Below, one piece after another: positions 1 to 5,405 of a DNA stretch of 10,441 nt. Below the pieces are notes generated by a model. It had not been told where the DNA came from, did not search any database, and saw only the letters and a program-made list of their open reading frames with translations. The stretch lies in assembly GCA_947626405.1 (NCBI GenBank), contig CANQSE010000048.1:1-10441 (forward strand), given 5' to 3'. Source of the stretch: an uncultured Acetatifactor sp. Lineage in GTDB: Bacteria > Bacillota > Clostridia > Lachnospirales > Lachnospiraceae. Made by a program: the position numbers and the translations under genes. Position 1 is the stretch's first letter. Each line of letters starts with the position of its first letter.

Positions 1-1
1 G

Positions 2-226
2 GGGACATGGAACTCGTCGTTTTTTGCGCCTCGTGATGCGTCGGGGGATATCTGTACTGACTGGGAATACGCCATGAATCTGTTGAAGAATGGGCGGATT
101 TTGCCGCAGCGTCTTATATCGCACAGGTTTGAAATGGACCGGATGTCACAGGGGCTTGGCATTATGCGGGATAAATCGGAGGATTATCTTAAAATAATGA
201 TTTTTGCCGTGGGCATGCTTCGTTAG
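2..226 (+). CDS. Zinc-dependent medium-chain alcohol/polyol dehydrogenase, C-terminal fragment
   Basis: This is the last 74 codons of a gene that enters from the left edge and ends at TAG 224-226. The reading begins GTWNSSF, followed by DWEYAMNLLKNGRILP, LISHRFEMD and MRDKSEDYLKIMI. This is the usual C-terminal pattern of zinc-dependent medium-chain dehydrogenases of the galactitol-1-phosphate 5-dehydrogenase/sorbitol dehydrogenase type: a strand ending in GTWNSS, a helix, 'G-I-P-LI-H-F' and a final helix before the last strand. Family members oxidise a polyol or sugar phosphate with NAD(P)+. The catalytic zinc ligands and the Rossmann fold lie outside the window, so substrate and exact subfamily cannot be given. 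No terminator with a U-tract follows the stop codon; a tandem repeat begins five bases later. Confidence 0.75.
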   Translation, partial: GTWNSSFFAPRDASGDICTDWEYAMNLLKNGRILPQRLISHRFEMDRMSQGLGIMRDKSEDYLKIMIFAVGMLR

Positions 227-230
227 CTTT

Positions 231-319
231 GTCAGGCAGCAGATTGCTGAAATATGTTGCTTTAAGCTTATGCAGGCGGCAGATTGCCTAAATAAGTTGC
301 TTTAAGCTTATGCAGACAG
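231..319. repeat. Degenerate 40-bp tandem repeat, two full copies and a 9-bp remnant
   Basis: Copy 1 is 231-270 and copy 2 is 271-310, matching at about 34 of 40 positions and both ending TTGCTTTAAGCTTA. A partial third copy starts at 311 (TGCAGACAG). Each copy carries a small inverted repeat around GAT: CAGCA-GAT-TGCTG in copy 1 and GGCA-GAT-TGCC in copy 2. The TTGCTT at the end of copy 2 serves as the -35 box of the next promoter. The function is unknown; a local duplication is the simplest explanation. Confidence 0.7.
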
Positions 320-325
320 TATAAT
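297..325 (+). promoter_or_regulatory. Sigma-A promoter for the AlkZ-related gene
   Basis: TTGCTT at 297-302 and a perfect TATAAT at 320-325 are separated by 17 bp. Transcription should start near 332, leaving a leader of about 65 nt before the ATG at 399. The -35 box lies in the second copy of the tandem repeat. Confidence 0.7.
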
Positions 326-398
326 ATCAATGATAGAATATACCGGATTTTGCTGACGGCAGGATAAAAAGACAAGGTTAGGGGAGACGTGGCGGATA

Positions 399-1088
399 AT
401 GACGTTTGCGGATGATTTTACTGTCGGTTCGATGCAGGACATGACGGACCTGATCGGGGAAATGGGATTTGTTCCTTTTTTTAAAAATGATATAGAGGGG
501 TTTTCTCTGGAGGAGCATATTGCTCCTGGGTGCTGGTATGGCGAAAGCGACAGCTTCTGGGATGCCTGGGAATGGAAAGGGCCTGTTATAAGGCAGATAA
601 AGTGTGCCTACGGAAAGTTCCTGCGCAGCAAGGCAATGTACGTGAGCGGGGAATGGTTCTCGGACTTTGCAAATTTCAGGAGAGACGGCTATGATTTTGA
701 TGCCCGGTATGATGACGGTCTCGCCTCATTTTATGATAAGGAGATGTATGATCTGCTGGACGAAAACGCGCCTGTCCTGTCAAAAACCCTCAAACAGACT
801 GGAAACTACGGCGTGAACGGGCGAAAGGGTTTTGACGGTATTATTACCCGGCTGCAGAAACAGTGTTATGTTTTAATAAGCGATTTCAGGTACGCATCAG
901 GCAAAGACGGAAAACAATACGGCTGGGGGATTGCGGAGTATTCGACTCCGGAGAAATTTTTCGGAAAGAATTTTGCGCGTTCGGTCTATAAGCGCACCCC
1001 GCAGGAATCATATGAGCGCGTGCTCAAGCGGCTTTGCGAGGTGCTTCCGCAGGCGGATGAGACACGTATCAGGCGGATTTTACGGTGA
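399..1088 (+). CDS. AlkZ-related (YcaQ-like) protein, 229 aa
   Basis: The protein has 229 residues and no signal peptide or membrane segment, so it is probably cytoplasmic. I recognise the pattern SFWDAWEWKGPV (52-63), YGKFLRSKAMYVS (71-83), EWFSDFANFRRDGYDFDARYDDG (85-107), KGFDGIITRLQKQCYV (143-158) and YGWGIAEYSTPE (174-185). This set recurs in the family often annotated as 'AlkZ-related protein' in Clostridia. AlkZ/YcaQ proteins are winged-helix DNA glycosylases that remove alkylated or crosslinked bases, but this family is much shorter than the roughly 400-residue AlkZ, so glycosylase activity here is not shown. GGGGAG at 381-386 lies 12 nt before the ATG, rather far; there is no in-frame ATG or GTG between it and 399, so 399 is kept. 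It is transcribed alone from the promoter at 297-325 and converges on the next gene with a 15-bp gap. Confidence 0.6.
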   Translation: MTFADDFTVGSMQDMTDLIGEMGFVPFFKNDIEGFSLEEHIAPGCWYGESDSFWDAWEWKGPVIRQIKCAYGKFLRSKAMYVSGEWFSDFANFRRDGYDFDARYDDGLASFYDKEMYDLLDENAPVLSKTLKQTGNYGVNGRKGFDGIITRLQKQCYVLISDFRYASGKDGKQYGWGIAEYSTPEKFFGKNFARSVYKRTPQESYERVLKRLCEVLPQADETRIRRILR

Positions 1089-1103
1089 TATTTACATATG
1101 CAG

Positions 1104-1805
1104 TCACTGTTGCCTGTTCTTTTTTTCGATGCATACTGCGCAAAGTATGATAAAAGCGGCGCATATCGCAGCCCACGACACATTCGCCGCGACGGTGTTT
1201 ACTCCGAAAATGCGCTGCATTGAATCTCTCATATTTACGGCTCCGAATACTGCAAATATCAAAAAGGAAAGCGTGTTCAAAGCGCCTGCAGGCAGTTTGC
1301 TTTTTAAGAATACTCCTGCGATCAATCCTATAAAATCGGCAAGGATCAGGCCGAGCGTACATCCCAGAAAAATCAGAAAAGCATGGAGAAAAATTTCACC
1401 GGAGGAGTTTCCCTGCGTGTAGTTGGCGGCGAGGGTGACGGCTGAAAGCTGAGTCTTGTCCCCAAGTTCTCCTGCAAAAAAGGATATGAAAATTGTAAGG
1501 ACAGGGCCGAGATTACGGGAGGAGATGCTTTCGGTTTCGTCTTCTTCGCTTCCCCTGAGAGTGGAATATGAAAAATAAAAAAAGGCCGAGGCGGCGATAA
1601 ACTTGATAAGTCTCATATCAAGGTACTGATTCAGAACCGCTCCTGCGCCCACGGCCATCAGGTTAAGGAGTATCGTCGCAAGCCAGGTGCCGCACAGTAT
1701 GTGGAGTATTTTGTATTTTCCGGCCATTGCTACCAGCAGAAGCTGGGTCTTATCGCCCATCTCGGCGATAAAAATTGTTAAAAGCACGGTGATAAACAGT
1801 TTCAT
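1104..1805 (-). CDS. GDT1/UPF0016 (TMEM165) family cation transporter, probable Mn2+ exporter
   Basis: This 233-residue integral membrane protein has the two signature motifs of the GDT1/UPF0016 family: E-M-G-D-K-T at 15-20 and E-L-G-D-K-T at 113-118. Each sits in the first helix of a three-helix half, which gives the family's inverted-repeat, six-helix fold. The two halves are joined by an acidic cytoplasmic-type linker (residues 84-97, rich in E, D and S). Full two-motif bacterial members such as Vibrio MneA export Mn2+; eukaryotic members move Mn2+/Ca2+ against H+. The acidic motif residues form the cation site. Length is normal and both motifs are intact, so the gene looks functional. The start is set by GCAGGAG about 6-8 nt upstream of the ATG on the minus strand. 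I looked for a yybP-ykoY Mn2+ riboswitch in its leader and did not find one. Specificity for Mn2+ over Ca2+ is inference. Confidence 0.88.
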   Translation of the reverse strand: MKLFITVLLTIFIAEMGDKTQLLLVAMAGKYKILHILCGTWLATILLNLMAVGAGAVLNQYLDMRLIKFIAASAFFYFSYSTLRGSEEDETESISSRNLGPVLTIFISFFAGELGDKTQLSAVTLAANYTQGNSSGEIFLHAFLIFLGCTLGLILADFIGLIAGVFLKSKLPAGALNTLSFLIFAVFGAVNMRDSMQRIFGVNTVAANVSWAAICAAFIILCAVCIEKKNRQQ

Positions 1806-1894
1806 AAGCGCTCTCCTGCGAGAATCTGTTAATTTTAAGCCGGACTAATATGTAAGCGGCTGTAAGCTGACAGCTCCCTTTTTGTCTGTTGGAT

Positions 1895-1923
1895 AGTGTA
1901 CCACGCTTCGGGGCAAAAGTCCA
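1895..1923 (-). promoter_or_regulatory. Putative sigma-A promoter of the GDT1-family gene
   Basis: On the minus strand TGGACT (1923-1918) and TACACT (1900-1895) are 17 bp apart, each matching 4 of 6 consensus bases. A TGG directly before TACACT gives an extended -10. It would yield a leader of roughly 80 nt. It is weaker than the other promoters in the window, so the call is tentative. Confidence 0.35.
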
Positions 1924-1999
1924 GCGTGTAACGCGCCTGAAAAAAGGTTTTTGCTGCACACCTGAAAAAGGTTTTTGGCGGGCTGCTGTCTGCAGTCAA

Positions 2000-2032
2000 A
2001 ATGTAAACCATAATACAAGACTGGTTGACAAT
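2000..2032 (+). promoter_or_regulatory. Putative BirA operator for bioY
   Basis: An inverted repeat of AATGTAAACC (2000-2009) and GGTTGACAAT (2023-2032) has arms matching at 8 of 10 positions, with a 13-bp spacer. The arms resemble the bacterial BirA box (TTGTAAACC ... GGTTTACAA). The right arm contains the -35 hexamer TTGACA of the bioY promoter, so a bound biotinyl-AMP-charged BirA dimer would block RNA polymerase. The spacer is slightly shorter than I recall for most BirA sites (about 14-16 bp). Confidence 0.65.
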
Positions 2033-2053
2033 TTTGAGCCTGTATGATATGAT
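2025..2053 (+). promoter_or_regulatory. Sigma-A promoter of bioY
   Basis: A perfect TTGACA (2025-2030) and TATGAT (2048-2053, 5 of 6) are separated by 17 bp, an almost ideal promoter. The start point should lie near 2060, giving a leader of about 95 nt. The -35 is embedded in the BirA-like inverted repeat. Confidence 0.8.
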
Positions 2054-2090
2054 ACGAACGCAGAAAAGGAAGCGTCCGAAAAACGGAGCC

Positions 2091-2116
2091 TGCAGACAGA
2101 AAATGCAGACAGAAAA
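2091..2116. repeat. Perfect 13-bp tandem duplication in the bioY leader
   Basis: TGCAGACAGAAAA occurs twice in direct contact, at 2091-2103 and 2104-2116. The reverse complement of its first nine bases also lies upstream of the promoter at 1986-1994. No function is evident; slippage is the likely origin. Confidence 0.75.
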
Positions 2117-2153
2117 AAGAGTTGTCAGGATTAAGGGATAAGGAGAGATCACA

Positions 2154-2705
2154 ATGAAAAACAAAAAATCATTTCGCACTATCGACTTTGTTTATACCGC
2201 GCTGGGAGCGGTGCTTATAACGCTTTGTTCGTGGCTTTGCATACCGTCGGTTATTCCGTTTACAATGCAGACTTTCGCGGTTTTTGCCGTGCTTTCGCTT
2301 CTGGGAGGCAGGAGGGGCACGCTGGCGATTCTTTTGTATCTTTTGCTGGGAGCTGTGGGAGTGCCGGTTTTTTCCAACTTTGGTTCAGGGATCGGCGCGC
2401 TTTTTGGAACAACGGGAGGATATCTTCTGGGGTTTGTCTTTACAGGACTGATCTACTGGGGCATAGTCGGACGGCTTGGCAGAAAGCTGTGGACGGAGAT
2501 TCTGGCGCTGACGCTTGGGCTGCTCGTCCTGTATGCGTTTGGAACAGCATGGTATGTGATTGTATATTCCGGTGAAAAAGGGTCCGTAAGCGTATTTACG
2601 GCTCTTTCGCTGTGCGTTTTCCCTTTTGTTGTGCCTGATATTGTAAAACTTGCGCTCGCGCTTTTAGTATCGGGGAAATTTCCCCGTGATATAATAAGCA
2701 AATGA
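2154..2705 (+). CDS. bioY: BioY biotin transporter, ECF S-component
   Basis: The 183-residue hydrophobic protein has about six membrane segments and the BioY pattern: TALGAVLITLCSWLCIP and the short motif IPFTMQTFAV near residues 34-43, a loop containing GVPVFSNFGSGIGALFGTTGGYLLGF (about 69-94), GTAWYV, and PFVVPDIVKLALAL near the C-terminus. BioY binds biotin in the membrane and feeds it to the shared ECF energy-coupling module (EcfT and two ATPases), which is not encoded here; solitary bioY is common in Firmicutes. AAGGAG (2140-2145) lies 8 nt before the ATG. The promoter and BirA-like operator upstream indicate biotin repression. No biotin synthesis gene is present in the window. A 16-bp perfect palindrome lies just before its stop codon. 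Confidence 0.93.
   Translation: MKNKKSFRTIDFVYTALGAVLITLCSWLCIPSVIPFTMQTFAVFAVLSLLGGRRGTLAILLYLLLGAVGVPVFSNFGSGIGALFGTTGGYLLGFVFTGLIYWGIVGRLGRKLWTEILALTLGLLVLYAFGTAWYVIVYSGEKGSVSVFTALSLCVFPFVVPDIVKLALALLVSGKFPRDIISK
2671..2686. repeat. 16-bp perfect palindrome at the 3' end of bioY
   Basis: CGGGGAAATTTCCCCG reads the same on both strands and lies inside the coding sequence 17 bp before the stop codon. In RNA it could fold with a 6-bp stem and AAUU loop. It is not followed by a U-tract, so it is not a convincing terminator; it could be chance or a weak 3'-end structure. Confidence 0.4.
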
Positions 2706-2735
2706 GACGAAAGAAATAAAAAATTTATATTGGGC

Positions 2736-2762
2736 TAAAGTAATTTCAGGGACTGCCGATAA
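2736..2762 (+). promoter_or_regulatory. Sigma-28 (FliA/SigD) promoter of the flgM operon
   Basis: TAAA (2736-2739), a 15-bp spacer, and GCCGATAA (2755-2762) match the flagellar sigma-28 consensus exactly. Transcription should begin near 2770. It places flgM, flgN, both flgK genes, flgL, fliW and csrA under the late flagellar regulon, with FlgM inhibiting its own expression until it is exported. Confidence 0.92.
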
Positions 2763-2803
2763 AAATAATAAGGAATGACACGACGGCCATGACGGCCGCA
2801 GCA

Positions 2804-2817
2804 ATACAGGGAGGAGG
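2804..2817 (+). promoter_or_regulatory. flgM ribosome binding site overlapping a CsrA-like motif
   Basis: The Shine-Dalgarno stretch GGGAGGAGGG ends 8 nt before the flgM ATG. It overlaps ATACAGGGA (2804-2812), which fits the first nine positions of the CsrA SELEX consensus RUACARGGAUGU. AGGA/TCCT (2812-2815 and 2820-2823) could pair around GGGA. The ribosome binding site is certain; CsrA binding is speculative. Confidence 0.4.
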
Positions 2818-2825
2818 GATCCTTA

Positions 2826-3101
2826 ATGCGTATCGAAGCTTATAGTCAGGTACAGCAGTTGTATCAGACAAAAAAAGTAAACAAATCCAGGCAGTCCGCG
2901 GGTGTATCGCACGCCGATAAGGTGCAGATCAGCAGTCTTGGAAAGGATTTTCAGACAGCTAAGACAGCGGTGGCAGCCGCTCCCGACGTAAGGGAAGAAC
3001 TGATTTCCGGCATAAAGGCAAGAGTGCAGAACGGAACGTATCAGGTTGACAATGGGACTTTTGCGGAAAAGCTTCTGCAGAAGTATGAGGAAATGAGGTA
3101 A
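2826..3101 (+). CDS. flgM: FlgM, anti-sigma-28 factor
   Basis: This 91-residue protein has the usual FlgM size and layout. The N-terminal half is low-complexity and probably disordered, used for export and flexible. It contains the common 'DKVQIS' stretch (about residues 31-36). The sigma-binding C-terminal half reads VREELISGIKARVQNGTYQVD followed by FAEKLLQKY. FlgM binds and inhibits sigma-28 in the cytoplasm until the hook-basal body is complete, then leaves through the flagellar export channel. It is the first gene after the sigma-28 promoter and has a very strong ribosome binding site. Its TAA is 7 bp before the flgN start, and the flgN Shine-Dalgarno lies in its last codons, suggesting coupled translation. 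Confidence 0.92.
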   Translation: MRIEAYSQVQQLYQTKKVNKSRQSAGVSHADKVQISSLGKDFQTAKTAVAAAPDVREELISGIKARVQNGTYQVDNGTFAEKLLQKYEEMR

Positions 3102-3108
3102 TAGTTCC

Positions 3109-3627
3109 GTGGCGAGCTTAATGGAAAATCTGATTGAGGTGCTTGAACAGGAGAGCGCCGAATACGAAAGGCTTTTGGAACTATCACAGAAAAAGAAGCC
3201 GTTTATAATAGGCGGCAACCTGGAAGAACTGCAGACAGTCACGGATGATGAGCAGAACGTGGTGAGCAGGATCCATAACCTGGAAAAAAAGAGGGTTGAG
3301 GTAACTGCTGATATCGCCAATGTATTAAACAGGGATGTTGAAATGCTGAAGCTCACTAACCTGATCGAGATGATGGCGTCAAGGCCCGAGGAACAGGCCA
3401 GACTGGCATCGGTACACGACAGGCTTCAGAGCGCGGTTCATGCGTTGCAGAGAACCAACGAACAAAACAGAGAGCTGCTTACAAACGCACTTGACATGGT
3501 GGAGTTTGAGTTGAATCTTGTACAGTCCATGCGTGGGGCGCCTGAGACGGCAAACTACACAAAGGGGGCGTACAGCTCCGGAGACACCATGGGAGTTGTA
3601 AACAGCGGATTTGACGCAAAGCAGTAA
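3109..3627 (+). CDS. flgN: FlgN family export chaperone
   Basis: The 172-residue protein is mostly alpha-helical and rich in E, Q, L and K, with a long N-terminal coiled-coil pattern (about residues 5-55), a central helix bundle (56-140) and a polar tail ending in FDAKQ. It matches FlgN, the cytosolic chaperone that holds FlgK and FlgL and delivers them to the export gate. Its position between flgM and flgK supports this. The start is a GTG at 3109, with GAGG (3095-3098, inside the end of flgM) 10 nt upstream. The alternative ATG at 3121, four codons in, has no comparable ribosome binding site but cannot be excluded. It lies 7 bp after flgM and 35 bp before flgK. Confidence 0.87.
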   Translation: MASLMENLIEVLEQESAEYERLLELSQKKKPFIIGGNLEELQTVTDDEQNVVSRIHNLEKKRVEVTADIANVLNRDVEMLKLTNLIEMMASRPEEQARLASVHDRLQSAVHALQRTNEQNRELLTNALDMVEFELNLVQSMRGAPETANYTKGAYSSGDTMGVVNSGFDAKQ

Positions 3628-3662
3628 ACATAAAATTCCCGTGAAATGCAGAGGTGATTGTT

Positions 3663-5387
3663 ATGCCGTTGATGGGCAGCTTGTATGTAGGGGCATCCGG
3701 ATTACAGAACAGTCAAAATGCGCTGAACACCACAGCGCATAATCTTTCTAATGTAGAAACCGTCGGGTATACCAGGCAGCAGGTACAGCTTGGTTCCCGA
3801 TTTTATCAGACGCTTTCAGTTGACCCCAAATCTGTCAACAATAAGCAGGTCGGTTTAGGTGTCAATTTTTCCCGTGTAAAACAAGTGAGAGATTATTTCC
3901 TGGATAAGACATACCGCAAGGAATCGGGACGCAGTATGTTTTACGAGGTTTCCACGGAAGTGATAGAGGAAGTGGAGAGCCAGCTCGGCGAGATGAACGG
4001 CGAGGCTTTCCAGACCACGATCTCGGATTTCTGGACGGCTATTCAGGAGCTTGCAAAGGATCCCGCCAGTTCTGTGACCCAGGGGCTTCTGGTGCAGAAG
4101 GCGTCGGAGCTGATAGAGCGTGCGGGAGCCGTTTACGACGGTCTTGCTTCCTATCAGGATAATCTCAACGTCCAGATAAGAAAACAGGTAGATAAAATAA
4201 ACGAATACGGAAAGCAGATACTGATACTCAACGACAGGATCCGCGCCGTCGAGGCCGGAGGCGTGGAGCATGCAAACGATCTGAGAGACGCCAGAAACCA
4301 GATTCTTGACGAGCTGGCAGCTCTTACTGATATCCGCTATGACGAGGATATGTACGGAAGCGTCTGGGTGCAGATTGAGGGCGTTGATTTCGTAAAGGGA
4401 TCGACATGCTATGAGATCGGACTGCAGACTGATACCTCCACAGGTTTCTTCACGCCGTTCTGGCCGCAAAATGCGGAGTACCGCGACCTGCCTGACGGCA
4501 CAAGGGAATATATAATAGACGGGGCGGAGGTTTTTGATCTCAACAGGGAGATATCCGCCGACATGAATACCGATATCGGCGGACTTAAATCCATGCTTCT
4601 GGCACGGGGCGACCACAGGGCTAATTATACCGATATACAGGGAGATTACGACAGTGTTTCCCAGTCCATAGTGATGAATGTCCAGGCGGAGTTTGACCAG
4701 TTGATTCACAGCCTTGTGACTAAGGTCAACGGTATTCTTGCCGACGCGGCGGGAGTGGAGCGTGGAGACCTTACTCTGGCTGACGGCACTGTACTTAAAG
4801 ATGTAAGCTATTGCGTATCGGATCAGGGCGGGTATATGAGAATGAGCGACGGAAGCCCGCTGCAGCTTTTCTCAAAGGCCACAACGGAGGGATACACGAA
4901 ATACACCGGAGCGGACGGTAAGGAATACTGGGTCTACAACGAGGAGAATCCTGCGCAGGGCAATACCCTTTATACCTGCGGAAACCTTATGATTCATCCG
5001 GAGCTGATGCAGCAGCCCTCCATTCTGGGATTCAGGCTGCCCGACGGCAAGGAGGATCTTGAAACTGCCCAGGCGCTCAAGGACGCTTTTGAGGAGGAGG
5101 AGTACACATTAAACCCCAATGTGAGGAAGAAGACGTCCTTTGTTGAGTATTATTCGGATCTTGTGAGTCAGATAAGCAACACGGGTTATGTACAGAGAAG
5201 CATTTTTGAAAATCAGGAGTCAACCGTTGAAAATATATGCAGCGCACGCGAACAGGTGATCGGCGTGTCCTCGGACGAGGAACTGTCAAATATGATACGC
5301 TTCCAGAACGCATATAACGCGTCGAGCCGGTATATCAACGTGATAAGCGAAATGCTGGAACATATCATTAACACGCTCGGCATGTAG
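3663..5387 (+). CDS. flgK: FlgK (HAP1), first hook-filament junction paralogue
   Basis: The protein has 574 residues. The N-terminal D0/D1 segment reads LYVGASGLQNSQNALNTTAHN (7-27) and then LSNVETVGYTRQQV (28-41), the hallmark of rod-hook-HAP axial proteins. Heptad-rich helices follow to about residue 215 (LRDARNQILDELA). The C-terminal signature is SDEELSNMIRFQNAYNASSR to the end (536-574). The middle (about 215-530) is the variable exposed domain. FlgK forms the first junction ring on the hook, exported unfolded with FlgN. The ATG at 3663 is chosen because AGAGGTGAT (3650-3658) is an excellent Shine-Dalgarno 5-7 nt upstream. An in-frame GTG at 3654 lies inside that Shine-Dalgarno and would be a mis-call. 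The paralogue downstream has only the ends in common by eye. Confidence 0.9.
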   Translation: MPLMGSLYVGASGLQNSQNALNTTAHNLSNVETVGYTRQQVQLGSRFYQTLSVDPKSVNNKQVGLGVNFSRVKQVRDYFLDKTYRKESGRSMFYEVSTEVIEEVESQLGEMNGEAFQTTISDFWTAIQELAKDPASSVTQGLLVQKASELIERAGAVYDGLASYQDNLNVQIRKQVDKINEYGKQILILNDRIRAVEAGGVEHANDLRDARNQILDELAALTDIRYDEDMYGSVWVQIEGVDFVKGSTCYEIGLQTDTSTGFFTPFWPQNAEYRDLPDGTREYIIDGAEVFDLNREISADMNTDIGGLKSMLLARGDHRANYTDIQGDYDSVSQSIVMNVQAEFDQLIHSLVTKVNGILADAAGVERGDLTLADGTVLKDVSYCVSDQGGYMRMSDGSPLQLFSKATTEGYTKYTGADGKEYWVYNEENPAQGNTLYTCGNLMIHPELMQQPSILGFRLPDGKEDLETAQALKDAFEEEEYTLNPNVRKKTSFVEYYSDLVSQISNTGYVQRSIFENQESTVENICSAREQVIGVSSDEELSNMIRFQNAYNASSRYINVISEMLEHIINTLGM

Positions 5388-5405
5388 CCGGGGAAGGAGC
5401 CATAG

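Larger units (their letters stand above)
1806..2153. other. Divergent intergenic region between the GDT1-family gene and bioY (348 bp)
   Basis: No gene is visible here. From left to right it holds the leader and putative promoter of the minus-strand transporter gene (-10 at 1895-1900, -35 at 1918-1923), a 6-bp inverted repeat across that promoter (CACGCT 1902-1907 / AGCGTG 1923-1928), and two near-identical direct repeats CCTGAAAAA(A)GGTTTTT (1936-1952 and 1961-1976). These are followed by the BirA-like operator and bioY promoter (2000-2053) and the bioY leader with a 13-bp tandem repeat. Confidence 0.6.

Noticed and set aside
231..319. CRISPR array
   Set aside because: The 40-bp units are directly adjacent with no spacers, only two copies exist, and they differ at about six positions.
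1806..2060. yybP-ykoY Mn2+ riboswitch ahead of the GDT1-family gene
   Set aside because: This riboswitch often precedes such genes, but on the minus strand I find neither the GGGGAGUAG nor the GAGACCUU-type core sequences.
2913..2920. A second perfect GCCGATAA (sigma-28 -10) inside flgM
   Set aside because: There is no TAAA about 15 bp upstream (GTCC is there), and the bases encode the conserved DK of the FlgM 'HADKVQIS' stretch, so the match is coding coincidence.
3654..3662. GTG at 3654 as the flgK start
   Set aside because: It lies within the Shine-Dalgarno AGAGGTGAT for the ATG at 3663; starting there would leave no ribosome binding site and add three residues not seen in FlgK.
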